Below are positions 1-6,808 of a DNA stretch of 7,803 nucleotides, one piece after another. The stretch lies in NCBI GenBank assembly GCA_910588885.1, contig CAJUSQ010000052.1, positions 1-7,803 of the forward strand, in the 5' to 3' direction. The notes below the pieces were generated by a model. The model did no database searches, was not told where the DNA came from, and saw only the letters and a list, made by a program, of their open reading frames with translations. Origin of the DNA: an uncultured Lachnospiraceae bacterium (lineage in GTDB: Bacteria; Bacillota; Clostridia; Lachnospirales; Lachnospiraceae). Made by a program: the position numbers and the translations under genes. The first letter of the stretch is position 1. Each line of letters opens with the position of its first letter.

Positions 1-989
1 CCAAGCTTTGCGGTTACCTTATAGGAAGCTGCCGGAAGGCGGAACCCCCGGGAAACAGCGGCCCCATATTGGATTTCATCCAGCCAGGACTGGGGATGCT
101 CGATCCGCAGTCCCACGGCAAAAGCTTTTGCCTCCATACAAAAGCCCTCCCGTTCCAGCAGCGCAAAGGTATCCCTGGCGCTGTGGCCGATGGCCAGAAC
201 TGCCGTTTCCGTTTCGATCCGCAGCTGCTTCGTGTCCTGACGGCACAGAAGCCCGGCCAGCTTTCCCCGTTCCCATTCAAATCCCACCAGGCAGGTTTCA
301 AACAGGAAGGTCCCTCCGGCCTCCAGAATCGCGTTCCGCATCCGTTCGATCACGTCTACCAGAACATCAGTTCCAATATGGGGCTTTGCCTCGTACAAAA
401 TTTCTTCTGGCGCTCCAAAGGCCACGAAGGTGCTCAGCACTTCCCGGCTGCGGCCCTTTTTATCCTTAATCAGGGTATTCAGCTTTCCGTCGGAAAACGT
501 CCCTGCGCCCCCTTCCCCAAACTGCACGTTGGATTCCGGGTTTAAGGGGCCGCCTTTCCAGAATTGGTCAACCTCCCGGCGCCGGGCCCGCACTTCTTTT
601 CCCCGTTCGATTACAATGGGAGCATATCCCATTTTTGCCAGGCCATAGGCACAAAACAGCCCTGCCGGGCCGCTGCCTACAATCACCGGCGGATGCTTTA
701 ACGGTTTGGGGCCGGGAGCCGGAAACCGATACTTGACTTCATTGGTTAACCTAATATCTTTACGGGAAACCTTTTTCAGAATGGATGTTTCCCCGGACCC
801 GGAAACCAGTTCCACATCTAAGGTATATACATAAAAAATTTCCGGTTTTTTCCGGGCATCCATAGATCGGCGGACAATATGCAGCGTTCGGATTTCCTTA
901 TCGGAAATCCTTAAAAGCTTCGCCGCCTTCTGCCGCAGCTGCTCTTTTGTATGGGTAACCGGTAATTTCATTTGCTGTATGCGAATCAT
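1..989 (-). CDS. FAD-dependent oxidoreductase, COG2509 type (3' end beyond window)
   Basis: This frame is open from an ATG at 989 to the window edge, so 329 residues are seen and the C-terminus is missing; from memory, relatives run to roughly 450-530 residues. Residues 1-90 form a small N-terminal domain rich in Lys/Arg and beta-type segments, which precedes the Rossmann fold in this family. The dinucleotide-binding loop GSGPAG is at residues 105-110, and Glu128 ends the second strand where the FAD ribose is bound. A QFGEGGAGTFSDGKLN block at 156-171 and an AIGHSARDT block at 266-274 are hallmarks of the COG2509 uncharacterised dehydrogenases. The protein is probably cytosolic; its substrate is unknown. 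A GGAG Shine-Dalgarno 7 nt before the ATG supports this start over Met7. It lies 13 nt after the upstream flavoprotein, so the two are probably co-transcribed and translated in sequence. Family assignment is firm, function is not. Confidence 0.9.
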   Translation of the reverse strand, partial: MIRIQQMKLPVTHTKEQLRQKAAKLLRISDKEIRTLHIVRRSMDARKKPEIFYVYTLDVELVSGSGETSILKKVSRKDIRLTNEVKYRFPAPGPKPLKHPPVIVGSGPAGLFCAYGLAKMGYAPIVIERGKEVRARRREVDQFWKGGPLNPESNVQFGEGGAGTFSDGKLNTLIKDKKGRSREVLSTFVAFGAPEEILYEAKPHIGTDVLVDVIERMRNAILEAGGTFLFETCLVGFEWERGKLAGLLCRQDTKQLRIETETAVLAIGHSARDTFALLEREGFCMEAKAFAVGLRIEHPQSWLDEIQYGAAVSRGFRLPAASYKVTAKL

Positions 990-1002
990 TTGTGTTCTCC
1001 CT

Positions 1003-2256
1003 TCACAGGCGGCCTGCGAAACATCCCGCGTGTTTCCCGGCCACCCAGCCGCTGGACCAGGCCCACTGCAGATTATAGCCGCCGCACATGCCGTCGATAT
1101 CTACCAGTTCCCCGGCCAGAAACAGCCCCGGCACCCGCCGGGACTCCATGGTATCGTTAAAAAGTTCACAAGTCAAAGCGCCTCCGGCGCAAACCTGGGC
1201 ATGATCAAAGGACTTGCTCCCGATAATATCCACCCGCAGGCCCTTGACCTGCTCTGCCAAAAGGGACAGCCTTCGACGGCTGCATCCGGAAAAATCCGCC
1301 TGTTCCGAAAGCCCGGCTTCCCTTAAGAGCACCGGGGCCAGCTTCTGGTTCAAAAAACCGGAAAGCGTATCCCTTAATCGGCCGTCCGTCCGGCGCAGTT
1401 TCTGCCGCTCTAAAAATTCCATGAGCTCCCTTCGATTCAAATCCGGCGCAAAGTCAACGGTAACATGAACCTGTTTCCCCTCCTTCAATGCATAAACTGC
1501 AAAACGGGAAACCTGGAACGCGGGAATGCCGGAAACCCCGAAGTCCGTAAACTGCAGTTCTCCCCGGTCGTTCGCAACTTCCGCTCCGTCCACATACAAG
1601 CGGAGGACAGATTCTGCACGAATTCCTGCAAGTTCTTTTAAAAATGACTGTTTTCCCTGCATTTGCACCAGTGCAGGCAGGAATTCTGTCACAGAATGTC
1701 CGAATCCCTTTAAATAAGGAAGGCCGCTGCCGTCGCTTCCTGTCTTTTTGGCGGCCTTTCCGCCGGTGGCCAGAATACAGGCTTTGCTTTTGCAGCTTCC
1801 TTGCTTGGTGTCAAAAACAAACCATTTCCCGTTTTTTTCAATCCTGCGGATTCCGATTCCGTAAAAACAGGCGACCCCCAAACGCTCCAGCTCCAGCAGC
1901 AGCCCGCGGCGCAGAGCCTGGGCCTGTTCACTGGCCGGATAATAATAACCGCCCCGCTTTTCCTTGGAAAGGACTCCGATTTCCCGGAAAAAACCAATGG
2001 TTTCCCGGGCTCCAAACTGTTGAAATACGGGCAAGACAAAGGCAGGGTCCTGGCCTCTGTAAAACTCCATACCCTGCACTCGATTGGTAAAATTGCATTT
2101 TCCGTTTCCGGTGACAAGAAGCTTCTTCCCGGCTTCCTCCATATGTTCCAATATGGCTGTCCGTGCGCCTGACCGGGCCGCGGAAACAGCCGCCAACATC
2201 CCGGCCGCGCCCGCGCCCGCAACAATCACATCATAGCATCTATTGTGTAAATTCAT
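1003..2256 (-). CDS. HI0933/COG2081 family NAD(P)/FAD-dependent oxidoreductase
   Basis: This is a complete 417-residue flavoprotein of the HI0933 family (also called aminoacetone oxidase family FAD-binding enzyme). Visible marks are the FAD loop GAGAAG at 14-19, Glu37 at the end of the second strand, the family signature GNGKCNFTN at 50-58, an ATGG turn at 163-166, a VCAGGALT segment at 355-362, and the C-terminal FAD-contact block GELVDIDGMCGGYNLQWAW at 382-400. It is expected to be cytosolic. The physiological substrate of most members is unknown. One relative in Clostridium scindens (BaiN) has been linked to bile-acid reduction, but nothing seen here supports that role. The ATG at 2256 is forced: an in-frame TGA lies two codons upstream and the FAD loop starts soon after. 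That TGA is also the stop of the preceding DUF308 gene, only 6 nt away. The full AGGAGGA is 16 nt upstream; a closer AGGA has a 10-nt spacing. Confidence 0.93.
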   Translation of the reverse strand: MNLHNRCYDVIVAGAGAAGMLAAVSAARSGARTAILEHMEEAGKKLLVTGNGKCNFTNRVQGMEFYRGQDPAFVLPVFQQFGARETIGFFREIGVLSKEKRGGYYYPASEQAQALRRGLLLELERLGVACFYGIGIRRIEKNGKWFVFDTKQGSCKSKACILATGGKAAKKTGSDGSGLPYLKGFGHSVTEFLPALVQMQGKQSFLKELAGIRAESVLRLYVDGAEVANDRGELQFTDFGVSGIPAFQVSRFAVYALKEGKQVHVTVDFAPDLNRRELMEFLERQKLRRTDGRLRDTLSGFLNQKLAPVLLREAGLSEQADFSGCSRRRLSLLAEQVKGLRVDIIGSKSFDHAQVCAGGALTCELFNDTMESRRVPGLFLAGELVDIDGMCGGYNLQWAWSSGWVAGKHAGCFAGRL

Positions 2257-2262
2257 ACCCGC

Positions 2263-2871
2263 TCATTCCTGTTCCTCCTGATCCTCTTCCAAAAACAGCG
2301 CTTCCTTCGTCTTCCGGGTCTTAAGAACCAGATACGTCGTGCTGATCAGAGACAATCCGCCGTCCGCAATTAATATGATATAGGTGAAATGATCCCGCCG
2401 CGTCTCTTCCGAAAAGGGATTCACTAAAATTACGGCAGCACAGATCACCATAACCAGAGCCAGTCCAAGGAATACCGGAAAGTTCCGGTCTCCCAGCGCG
2501 TGCAGGTCCATGGCATGCTGCACTTTAATAATGGAAGTCAATAAAATTCCGATCCCCAGGCAGAGATTGAAAATATTCGCAAATTGCTGAATCCTGATAA
2601 TAACGCAGACGCCCAGAATAATGGCAAAGGCGCCCACGGAAAATCCATATTGATTCACATTTTTATAAGATTCCCGGATAAAATATTCCCCAATCCGCAG
2701 AATTCCCAGTAAAATCAAGCCGCCGGCCAGCAGATAACAAAACTGCTCCGCTGCCAGATTGGGAATCGCCAGAAACGCAATCCCGAGGGCAACAAAAAGC
2801 ACAGCCGTCAAATATACCATAATCGTACTGCTCCGGCTGTCGTAAACTTCTTTCGTATGCTTGTCCTTCAT
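2263..2871 (-). CDS. DUF308 (HdeD-like) six-TM membrane protein
   Basis: This is a 202-residue integral membrane protein. Six hydrophobic segments lie at about residues 17-36, 41-60, 76-95, 97-115, 131-150 and 162-183, with short charged loops (RESYKN near 66-71, EETRRD near 155-160). Length and spacing fit DUF308, the family of E. coli HdeD, an acid-resistance-associated membrane protein; the clostridial members have no established function. The C-terminus is a basic stretch followed by an acidic tail (EEDQEEQE). The ATG at 2871 is chosen because AGGAGG at 2879-2884 sits 7 nt before it. The longer reading from 2919 would start upstream of the -10 box at 2910-2915 and add 16 unconserved-looking residues. 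It is first in a likely three-gene operon with two flavoproteins, under the promoter at 2910-2938. The family call is made from topology and sequence feel, without alignment. Confidence 0.82.
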   Translation of the reverse strand: MKDKHTKEVYDSRSSTIMVYLTAVLFVALGIAFLAIPNLAAEQFCYLLAGGLILLGILRIGEYFIRESYKNVNQYGFSVGAFAIILGVCVIIRIQQFANIFNLCLGIGILLTSIIKVQHAMDLHALGDRNFPVFLGLALVMVICAAVILVNPFSEETRRDHFTYIILIADGGLSLISTTYLVLKTRKTKEALFLEEDQEEQE

Positions 2872-2878
2872 CCCCCTG

Positions 2879-2884
2879 CCTCCT
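2879..2884 (-). promoter_or_regulatory. Shine-Dalgarno that fixes the DUF308 start
   Basis: A perfect AGGAGG stands 7 nt before the ATG at 2871. It decides this start over the in-frame ATG at 2919, which has no comparable site and lies upstream of the promoter's -10 box. Confidence 0.85.
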
Positions 2885-2895
2885 TTGGCCTTACA

Positions 2896-2917
2896 GATAT
2901 ACTTTAGACAGTATATC
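2896..2917. promoter_or_regulatory. Perfect 8-bp inverted repeat over -10/+1, candidate operator
   Basis: On the plus strand the arms are GATATACT (2896-2903) and AGTATATC (2910-2917), separated by the six bases TTAGAC. The arms are perfect complements of each other. One arm contains the -10 hexamer of the DUF308 operon promoter, and the other covers the predicted start site. A protein bound here would block RNA polymerase, so a dimeric repressor is the natural reading. No T-tract follows and the arms are AT-rich, so a terminator is unlikely. The regulator is unknown and is not encoded next to it in this window. Confidence 0.5.
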
Positions 2918-2938
2918 ATAAAATTTTTTCAGATTCAA
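2910..2938 (-). promoter_or_regulatory. Sigma-A promoter of the DUF308/flavoprotein operon
   Basis: Reading the minus strand, TTGAAT (2938-2933) is followed by exactly 17 nt and then TATACT (2915-2910), preceded by the extended -10 dinucleotide TG at 2918-2917. Each hexamer differs from consensus at one or two positions. The expected start site is near 2902-2904, giving a leader of about 30 nt before the ATG at 2871. The A/T-rich spacer stands out against the GC-richer coding DNA on both sides. Not tested experimentally; inferred from consensus match and position. Confidence 0.8.
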
Positions 2939-2988
2939 CAAAAAGCATGGGAATATTTTGTCATCTACGCCCTTTCGGTTACTGTTTA

Positions 2989-3366
2989 CTAGCTGGAATA
3001 ACTCTCCAAAAAATTATAAAGCTCCTGCTCGCTGTACATCAGCTTCCCGTCCCGTACTTCCTGCCGAAGCTTCAGGGGTAGGTCCTCCACCCGGATATCC
3101 GTGGTTTCAAACACCGTTTCCCGATCCGCACAGTACACGATCAGATAACCGTCCTCTTCACAGATTACGAATTTATAGGGGGACAGCACAGCTGCGCTGG
3201 GACTGATTTCCGGCAGGGCTTCCAATTGCTGCAGATGCTTTGCCAAAGGCGTAACCAGGGGATTTACGTCCTTGGGGCTGCTAAAATAATACCCTCCGCC
3301 GTAGGCCAGACAGCAGCCCACGGCAGAGAAAACGCAAAAAAGGCGGATACGATTTGCTTTACTCAT
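2989..3366 (-). CDS. Small single-pass protein with BofC_C-like domain
   Basis: This is a 125-residue protein. Residues 6-28 form one hydrophobic segment preceded by basic residues, so the rest is probably outside the membrane, or in the intermembrane space if made in the forespore. After a linker, residues 64-125 form a compact domain: the strand pair KFVICEEDGYLIVYCADRE, then ETTDIRVEDLP (87-97), an LRQEVRDGK helix (100-108), and a closing SEQELYNFLESYSS (112-125). This pattern resembles the C-terminal domain of BofC, which in Bacillus subtilis controls the SpoIVB protease of the sigma-K checkpoint; similar short proteins are common in Clostridia. AGGAG lies 6 nt before the ATG. It follows the flippase gene after 88 nt and may be in that operon or have its own promoter. 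The domain match comes from memory of the pattern, and a role in sporulation is inference. Confidence 0.72.
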   Translation of the reverse strand: MSKANRIRLFCVFSAVGCCLAYGGGYYFSSPKDVNPLVTPLAKHLQQLEALPEISPSAAVLSPYKFVICEEDGYLIVYCADRETVFETTDIRVEDLPLKLRQEVRDGKLMYSEQELYNFLESYSS

Positions 3367-3422
3367 GATAATCTCCTCTTCGGCAACGGCCGGGACCCGT
3401 CCGGACCATTACCCTTTTTCCA

Positions 3423-3452
3423 TAGTATCCGCCAAAATTTGGAATTTTATTC
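3423..3452 (-). promoter_or_regulatory. Weak sigma-G-like promoter candidate before BofC_C-like gene
   Basis: In the 88-nt gap between the flippase and the small gene, the minus strand reads GAATA (3452-3448), an 18-nt spacer, then GATACTA (3429-3423). This compares with a forespore sigma-G pattern of roughly GNATR and CATNNTA, with one mismatch (G for the first C). No good sigma-A promoter was found in the same gap, and no rho-independent terminator either, so read-through from the flippase operon remains possible. The match is short and could be chance. Confidence 0.2.
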
Positions 3453-3454
3453 TG

Positions 3455-5131
3455 TTATTTTTTTAACAAATGAAGTCCCTTTGCAATCCTCACCAAAAGC
3501 CCTCCTCCGGGAAAGGCCCTAAGGTCCGCTTCGTTTAAGCCCCTAAGCAGCAGCATGAAAATGCCGTAAACAAGAATGCCCACGATTACGGAAACCACTG
3601 TCGCGGCCACATTTTTTTCTAAAACATTCATCATCAGCCGGTAGACACCGTAAACGGCCCCGCCCATAAACGCCGACGAAATCGCCGGGATCAAAAAGGT
3701 CCTTACGATCTCCTGACGGTAACGGGCGTATTTTCGGATGGCAGCCCCGTTCAGGATGCACATCAGAAGGGAGAAAAAGGCATTTGCCAGCACCACTCCG
3801 TAAATATTCAAATCCAGCCCGTACAACAGCCCCAAAAGCAAAAGGATATGAAGAATCAAGGCCGCCAGGGCGTTGTAAACCGGAATTTTCATACGGTTAA
3901 TCCCCTGGAGGATGGCATTGGACAGGGTGGACACGGAATAAAAAATAATGGAAACCGCTCCTACCTGTAGCAGGCGGGCTGCCAGCTGGTTGGCCTCCGT
4001 CCCTGCCGCGCCCTTCGCCGGAAACAGAAGTTCGATCAACGGCCCGGCCAGAACGGCCATTCCTACCGCACAGGGAATGGCTACCACCATGGAAAACCGG
4101 ATCGCGGAATAGATTTTCCGCCGCACCAGGCGCATATCCTCGGAGGCAAAGGCCGTGGCAATGCTGGGGACGCTGGAGGCCGCCAGGGCCGAAGCCAGCG
4201 CAATGGGGACATTGGTAAGGGTCTTGTATTTTCCCTGGAATACCCCCCACATCGTACTGGAAGCTACAGTTTCATAGCCAAGGACCGCTGTGATATTTTT
4301 AAAAATCCCCTGGTCGATGATGGCGCTTATATTGTAAACCGTGGTACTAAGCAGCACCGGGATAATCGTAAGGATCAGGATCTTAAATACCGTCCCGTAG
4401 CTCTCCCGCTGTCTGGAAAAATCACGCTTCATCATGCGCCGGTACACCGGCTGATAACTGCAAAGGACAAACAGTACGAACAGCAGGGCAAATAAAGCCC
4501 CTGCACCGGTACCCGCCGTAGCCCCTGCCGCCCCGTACGCTTCCCCGTAATGAGAAGAGCTGCCCAGGACCGCGCTGATCCGGGCGCCATAGTCGTAGAG
4601 CTTGTAAGCAATCCAAATGCTGACGATGGCATTGACGATCTGCTCTAACAGCTGTGATACCGCGCTGGGCATCATGGTGCCCATTCCCTGGAAAAATCCC
4701 CGGATCACCCCGAGAACCGCCACCACAAGCAGCGTAGGCGCCAGCACCTGGAGGGCAAAAATACTTAAGGGCGTCTGCAGGAGGTTGGTAATGCTCCTGG
4801 CGCCGAAAAAGACAAGCAGCCCGGCCGCAGTGCCGGAAAGGAAGGCAAAAAGGAGAGCCCCTTTAAAGATTCGGTATGCATTTTTCCGCTGCCCCTTCGC
4901 CACTCTGGTGGAAACCAGCTTGGATACGGCAAGGGGAAGGCTGTAGGAGGAGATCAGCAAAAGCAGGCTGTAAACCTCCATAGCCGTTCCATAATAATCG
5001 TTCCCGATATCTCCGATAATGGCCGTCAGCGGAATCCGGTAAATCAGTCCGATCATTCGGCTGATCATGGACGCCGCTGCCAGAATGGAGCCTTGTATCA
5101 GAAAATTGGAGCTTTTTTTCTTTGTTCCCAT
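3455..5131 (-). CDS. MurJ/SpoVB (YtgP-like) polysaccharide flippase, MOP superfamily
   Basis: This is a 558-residue, complete multi-pass membrane protein with about 14 hydrophobic segments, the size of YtgP (the B. subtilis MurJ-type lipid II flippase) and slightly longer than SpoVB. The N-terminus carries the group's pattern: basic start, GSILAAASMISRMIGLIYRI (14-33), IGDIGNDYYG (39-48), and SSYSLPLAVSKLVS (61-74). Further marks are RGFFQGMGTMMPSAVSQ (144-160), IIDQGIF (271-277) and SNAILQGINRMKIP (404-417). Arg25 and Arg32 in the first segment are candidates for the charged cavity residues that bind the lipid-linked substrate in MurJ. It would move lipid-linked cell-wall or spore-cortex precursors across the membrane. 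AGGA lies 8 nt before the ATG, overlapping the end of the DUF3048 gene 12 nt upstream, so the two are co-translated. MurJ and SpoVB roles cannot be told apart from sequence alone. Confidence 0.9.
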   Translation of the reverse strand: MGTKKKSSNFLIQGSILAAASMISRMIGLIYRIPLTAIIGDIGNDYYGTAMEVYSLLLLISSYSLPLAVSKLVSTRVAKGQRKNAYRIFKGALLFAFLSGTAAGLLVFFGARSITNLLQTPLSIFALQVLAPTLLVVAVLGVIRGFFQGMGTMMPSAVSQLLEQIVNAIVSIWIAYKLYDYGARISAVLGSSSHYGEAYGAAGATAGTGAGALFALLFVLFVLCSYQPVYRRMMKRDFSRQRESYGTVFKILILTIIPVLLSTTVYNISAIIDQGIFKNITAVLGYETVASSTMWGVFQGKYKTLTNVPIALASALAASSVPSIATAFASEDMRLVRRKIYSAIRFSMVVAIPCAVGMAVLAGPLIELLFPAKGAAGTEANQLAARLLQVGAVSIIFYSVSTLSNAILQGINRMKIPVYNALAALILHILLLLGLLYGLDLNIYGVVLANAFFSLLMCILNGAAIRKYARYRQEIVRTFLIPAISSAFMGGAVYGVYRLMMNVLEKNVAATVVSVIVGILVYGIFMLLLRGLNEADLRAFPGGGLLVRIAKGLHLLKK

Positions 5132-5143
5132 AAATGATATCCT

Positions 5144-6298
5144 TTACTGTTCGGATGCCCTTGCTTCCTTCAATTCCTCCTCTGTCTGGTACACATGGAA
5201 TCTGTCCTGATAATTATCCCGGGCAATGCACACCCAGGTCTTGCCCTGGTTCATGGTGATTTCCTGGCCGGAAGCGTCAAAGTAACGGGCCGGGGAATCC
5301 TCATTGTCCTTGGTCCAGGTGACGTCTATGACTTTTCCGTTGGTAATATATTTCCCTGCCCCGGAACTGCCGGAGGGGATGGTCTTGATATCCAGGTAGC
5401 CGTTTTCATCGGCATATTCCCAGTTACAGTACTGAACCAGAATATTTTTTACTTTCAGCTGCTCGTCCACCGCGGCGTCCATATGCTCTTTCTTATAAGC
5501 ATAGCGGTAATATACGCCCTCTTCCTCGTTGTAAACAAACCAGGGATTGTTAATAAAATAACCAGGGCTTACGATCTTGGCATCTTCCCCGTCTAAGTTG
5601 ACCGGCGCGTCATCCTCGGCAAATTGATAATGGCCCTGATAGGTGTCGGAATAAGCAGAACGATACCCCAGCTTTTCCACCCCGGCCTTTAAGCCTTCTT
5701 CACTGGTAAAGGCGTTGTGGGGGGCCTTCCGGTTCTCATCCCGGTAGAATACCAGGGATTCCACACTGGGATCCATTCCGTTGATGTTGTGGATGTCGTC
5801 CCGGTCTAAAATGGGCTCCGCATAGATTGCCTGTCCGTAATGGACGTAAATGGCGTCGAATTCCTTCGCAAAATAAATGAAATAATGGCGGCAGCTTCTG
5901 GTGGAGCCGATTTTTTCAAGGCCCGTAACATCCTGGAAAATGGCCATTAACCTGGTGATGGAGCCTTCCACGGGAACCTCGTAAATAATGTCCGCATCGG
6001 AAATGCCGTATTGGGGAAGGGCGTCAACCGTATTCCCGATCATAATGGCATAAGGACGGTTCCCTGCAACCGCTTCGTCAATCCACTCCCCGGTCAGATA
6101 GCTTCTGGCCTTCCCGGCAGGCGCGTTTTCGTCCTTCGCTTCCTGGGGCTCCTCCTGGGGCGTTTCTTCCGGTTCCTCCGGCTTCGTTTCCTCTTCCTTC
6201 ACCGGGGCCTCTTCCTTCGGCGCTTCCTTCTTCCCGCACCCTGCGGCAGTCACTGCCATCATTGCTGCCAAAAACAGCACTAGTACCTTTCGTTTCAT
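5144..6298 (-). CDS. DUF3048 (YerB-like) lipoprotein
   Basis: This is a 384-residue secreted lipoprotein. A basic N-terminus and hydrophobic core end in TAAGC, giving the lipid-modified Cys21; the -3 position is Ala rather than the usual Leu. Residues 22-63 are a Glu/Pro/Lys-rich, low-complexity spacer that probably lifts the domain off the membrane. The DUF3048 N-terminal domain follows (about 80-230), with RPYAIMIGN (81-89), the ADIIYE and EGSITRLMAIF motifs (102-121), GSTRSCRHYF (131-140) and DAIYVHYG (148-155). The C-terminal DUF3048 half runs from about 250, with PWFVYN (252-257) and closing strands TWVCIARD (354-361). Family function is unknown; B. subtilis YerB is the named member. AGGAGGT lies 5 nt before the ATG, inside the 15-nt gap after ybeY. 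Its place between ybeY and a flippase suggests an envelope role, which is inference. Confidence 0.92.
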   Translation of the reverse strand: MKRKVLVLFLAAMMAVTAAGCGKKEAPKEEAPVKEEETKPEEPEETPQEEPQEAKDENAPAGKARSYLTGEWIDEAVAGNRPYAIMIGNTVDALPQYGISDADIIYEVPVEGSITRLMAIFQDVTGLEKIGSTRSCRHYFIYFAKEFDAIYVHYGQAIYAEPILDRDDIHNINGMDPSVESLVFYRDENRKAPHNAFTSEEGLKAGVEKLGYRSAYSDTYQGHYQFAEDDAPVNLDGEDAKIVSPGYFINNPWFVYNEEEGVYYRYAYKKEHMDAAVDEQLKVKNILVQYCNWEYADENGYLDIKTIPSGSSGAGKYITNGKVIDVTWTKDNEDSPARYFDASGQEITMNQGKTWVCIARDNYQDRFHVYQTEEELKEARASEQ

Positions 6299-6313
6299 AA
6301 TGTACCTCCTGAT

Positions 6314-6808
6314 TTATCTTAAAATCTGCATATTTTGCAAAATATGACTCTGTTTCTCTTCCATTACGGCCGCTTCCGGCTCCGTCATATGGTCATAGCC
6401 CAATAAATGCAGCATACTGTGGAGAATTAAAAAGCAAAATTCCCGCTTTTCACTGTGGCCATAGGATTTGGCCTGTTCCTTTACCCGTTCCCCGTTCAGG
6501 ACGATATCCCCCAAAAGCGCCTCTCCCGTATCCGGGTTGAAATTATCCGGATCCTCCTCCAGCCGGGAAAAATCTCCCGGGGCAGGCAGTTCCAGCATGG
6601 GGAAAGACAGAACATCAGTTTCCCTGTCAATCTGCCGCTGTTCCCGGTTGATGTTCCGGATCTCTTCCTTTGTAACGAAAAGGAGGTTCACTTCCCCCTC
6701 ATAAGGGAAGCCTTCTTCCGTAAGGGCGGCCTCAATCACTTCCTGCGCCAAGGTTTCATAGGGGAACTCAAAGGTAACCCCGTTTTCATTTTCCAACCGT
6801 ACTGTCAT
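6314..6808 (-). CDS. ybeY: Endoribonuclease YbeY (16S rRNA maturation factor)
   Basis: This is a 164-residue cytosolic metalloprotein of normal family length. The zinc site is the HxxxHxxxxxH motif in HSMLHLLGYDHM, with ligands His130, His134 and His140; the usual Gly after the first His is Ser here. The N-terminal family block RNINREQRQIDRETDVLSFP ends at residue 70, and the LGDIVL strand (99-104) is present. YbeY acts in 16S rRNA 3'-end processing and ribosome quality control. The ATG overlaps the TGA of the upstream gene as ATGA (6805-6808), so translation is coupled; an AAAGGCGG sequence 4 nt before the ATG serves as ribosome binding site. In many Firmicutes ybeY follows a PgpH-type HD protein, which matches what is seen here. 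A DUF3048 lipoprotein gene follows after 15 nt rather than the dgkA/era genes often found next. Confidence 0.96.
   Translation of the reverse strand: MTVRLENENGVTFEFPYETLAQEVIEAALTEEGFPYEGEVNLLFVTKEEIRNINREQRQIDRETDVLSFPMLELPAPGDFSRLEEDPDNFNPDTGEALLGDIVLNGERVKEQAKSYGHSEKREFCFLILHSMLHLLGYDHMTEPEAAVMEEKQSHILQNMQILR

Noticed and set aside
69..545. Plus-strand open frames of 150 or so codons (8-469, 69-545, 1644-2090)
   Set aside because: They lie antisense to the clear FAD oxidoreductase genes, read as low-complexity Pro/Arg/Ser-rich protein, have no recognised motifs, and no convincing ribosome binding site was noted for them.
2872..2919. Longer N-terminus for the DUF308 protein from the ATG at 2919
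   Set aside because: This ATG lies upstream of the -10 box and lacks an SD, while the ATG at 2871 has AGGAGG at ideal spacing.
2921..2988. Terminator after the BofC_C-like gene
   Set aside because: Only a short CC-GAAA-GG hairpin and a distant GGG/CCC pairing with a T5 run are present; none forms a GC-rich stem directly followed by a U-tract.
3392..3412. GGAC-GG-GTCC palindrome in the gap before the BofC_C-like gene
   Set aside because: Four-bp arms with no T-run and no promoter element; expected by chance in this GC-rich stretch.
3453..3470. TGTTA/TAACA inverted repeat with an A-rich loop at the flippase stop codon
   Set aside because: A five-bp AT-rich stem overlapping the last codons; too weak for a terminator and easily explained by the Leu-Lys-Lys-stop codons.
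6140..6240. Repeat array in the DUF3048 gene
   Set aside because: The repetitive GAA/CCG-type codons encode the Glu/Pro spacer of a lipoprotein; irregular and not a true tandem repeat.
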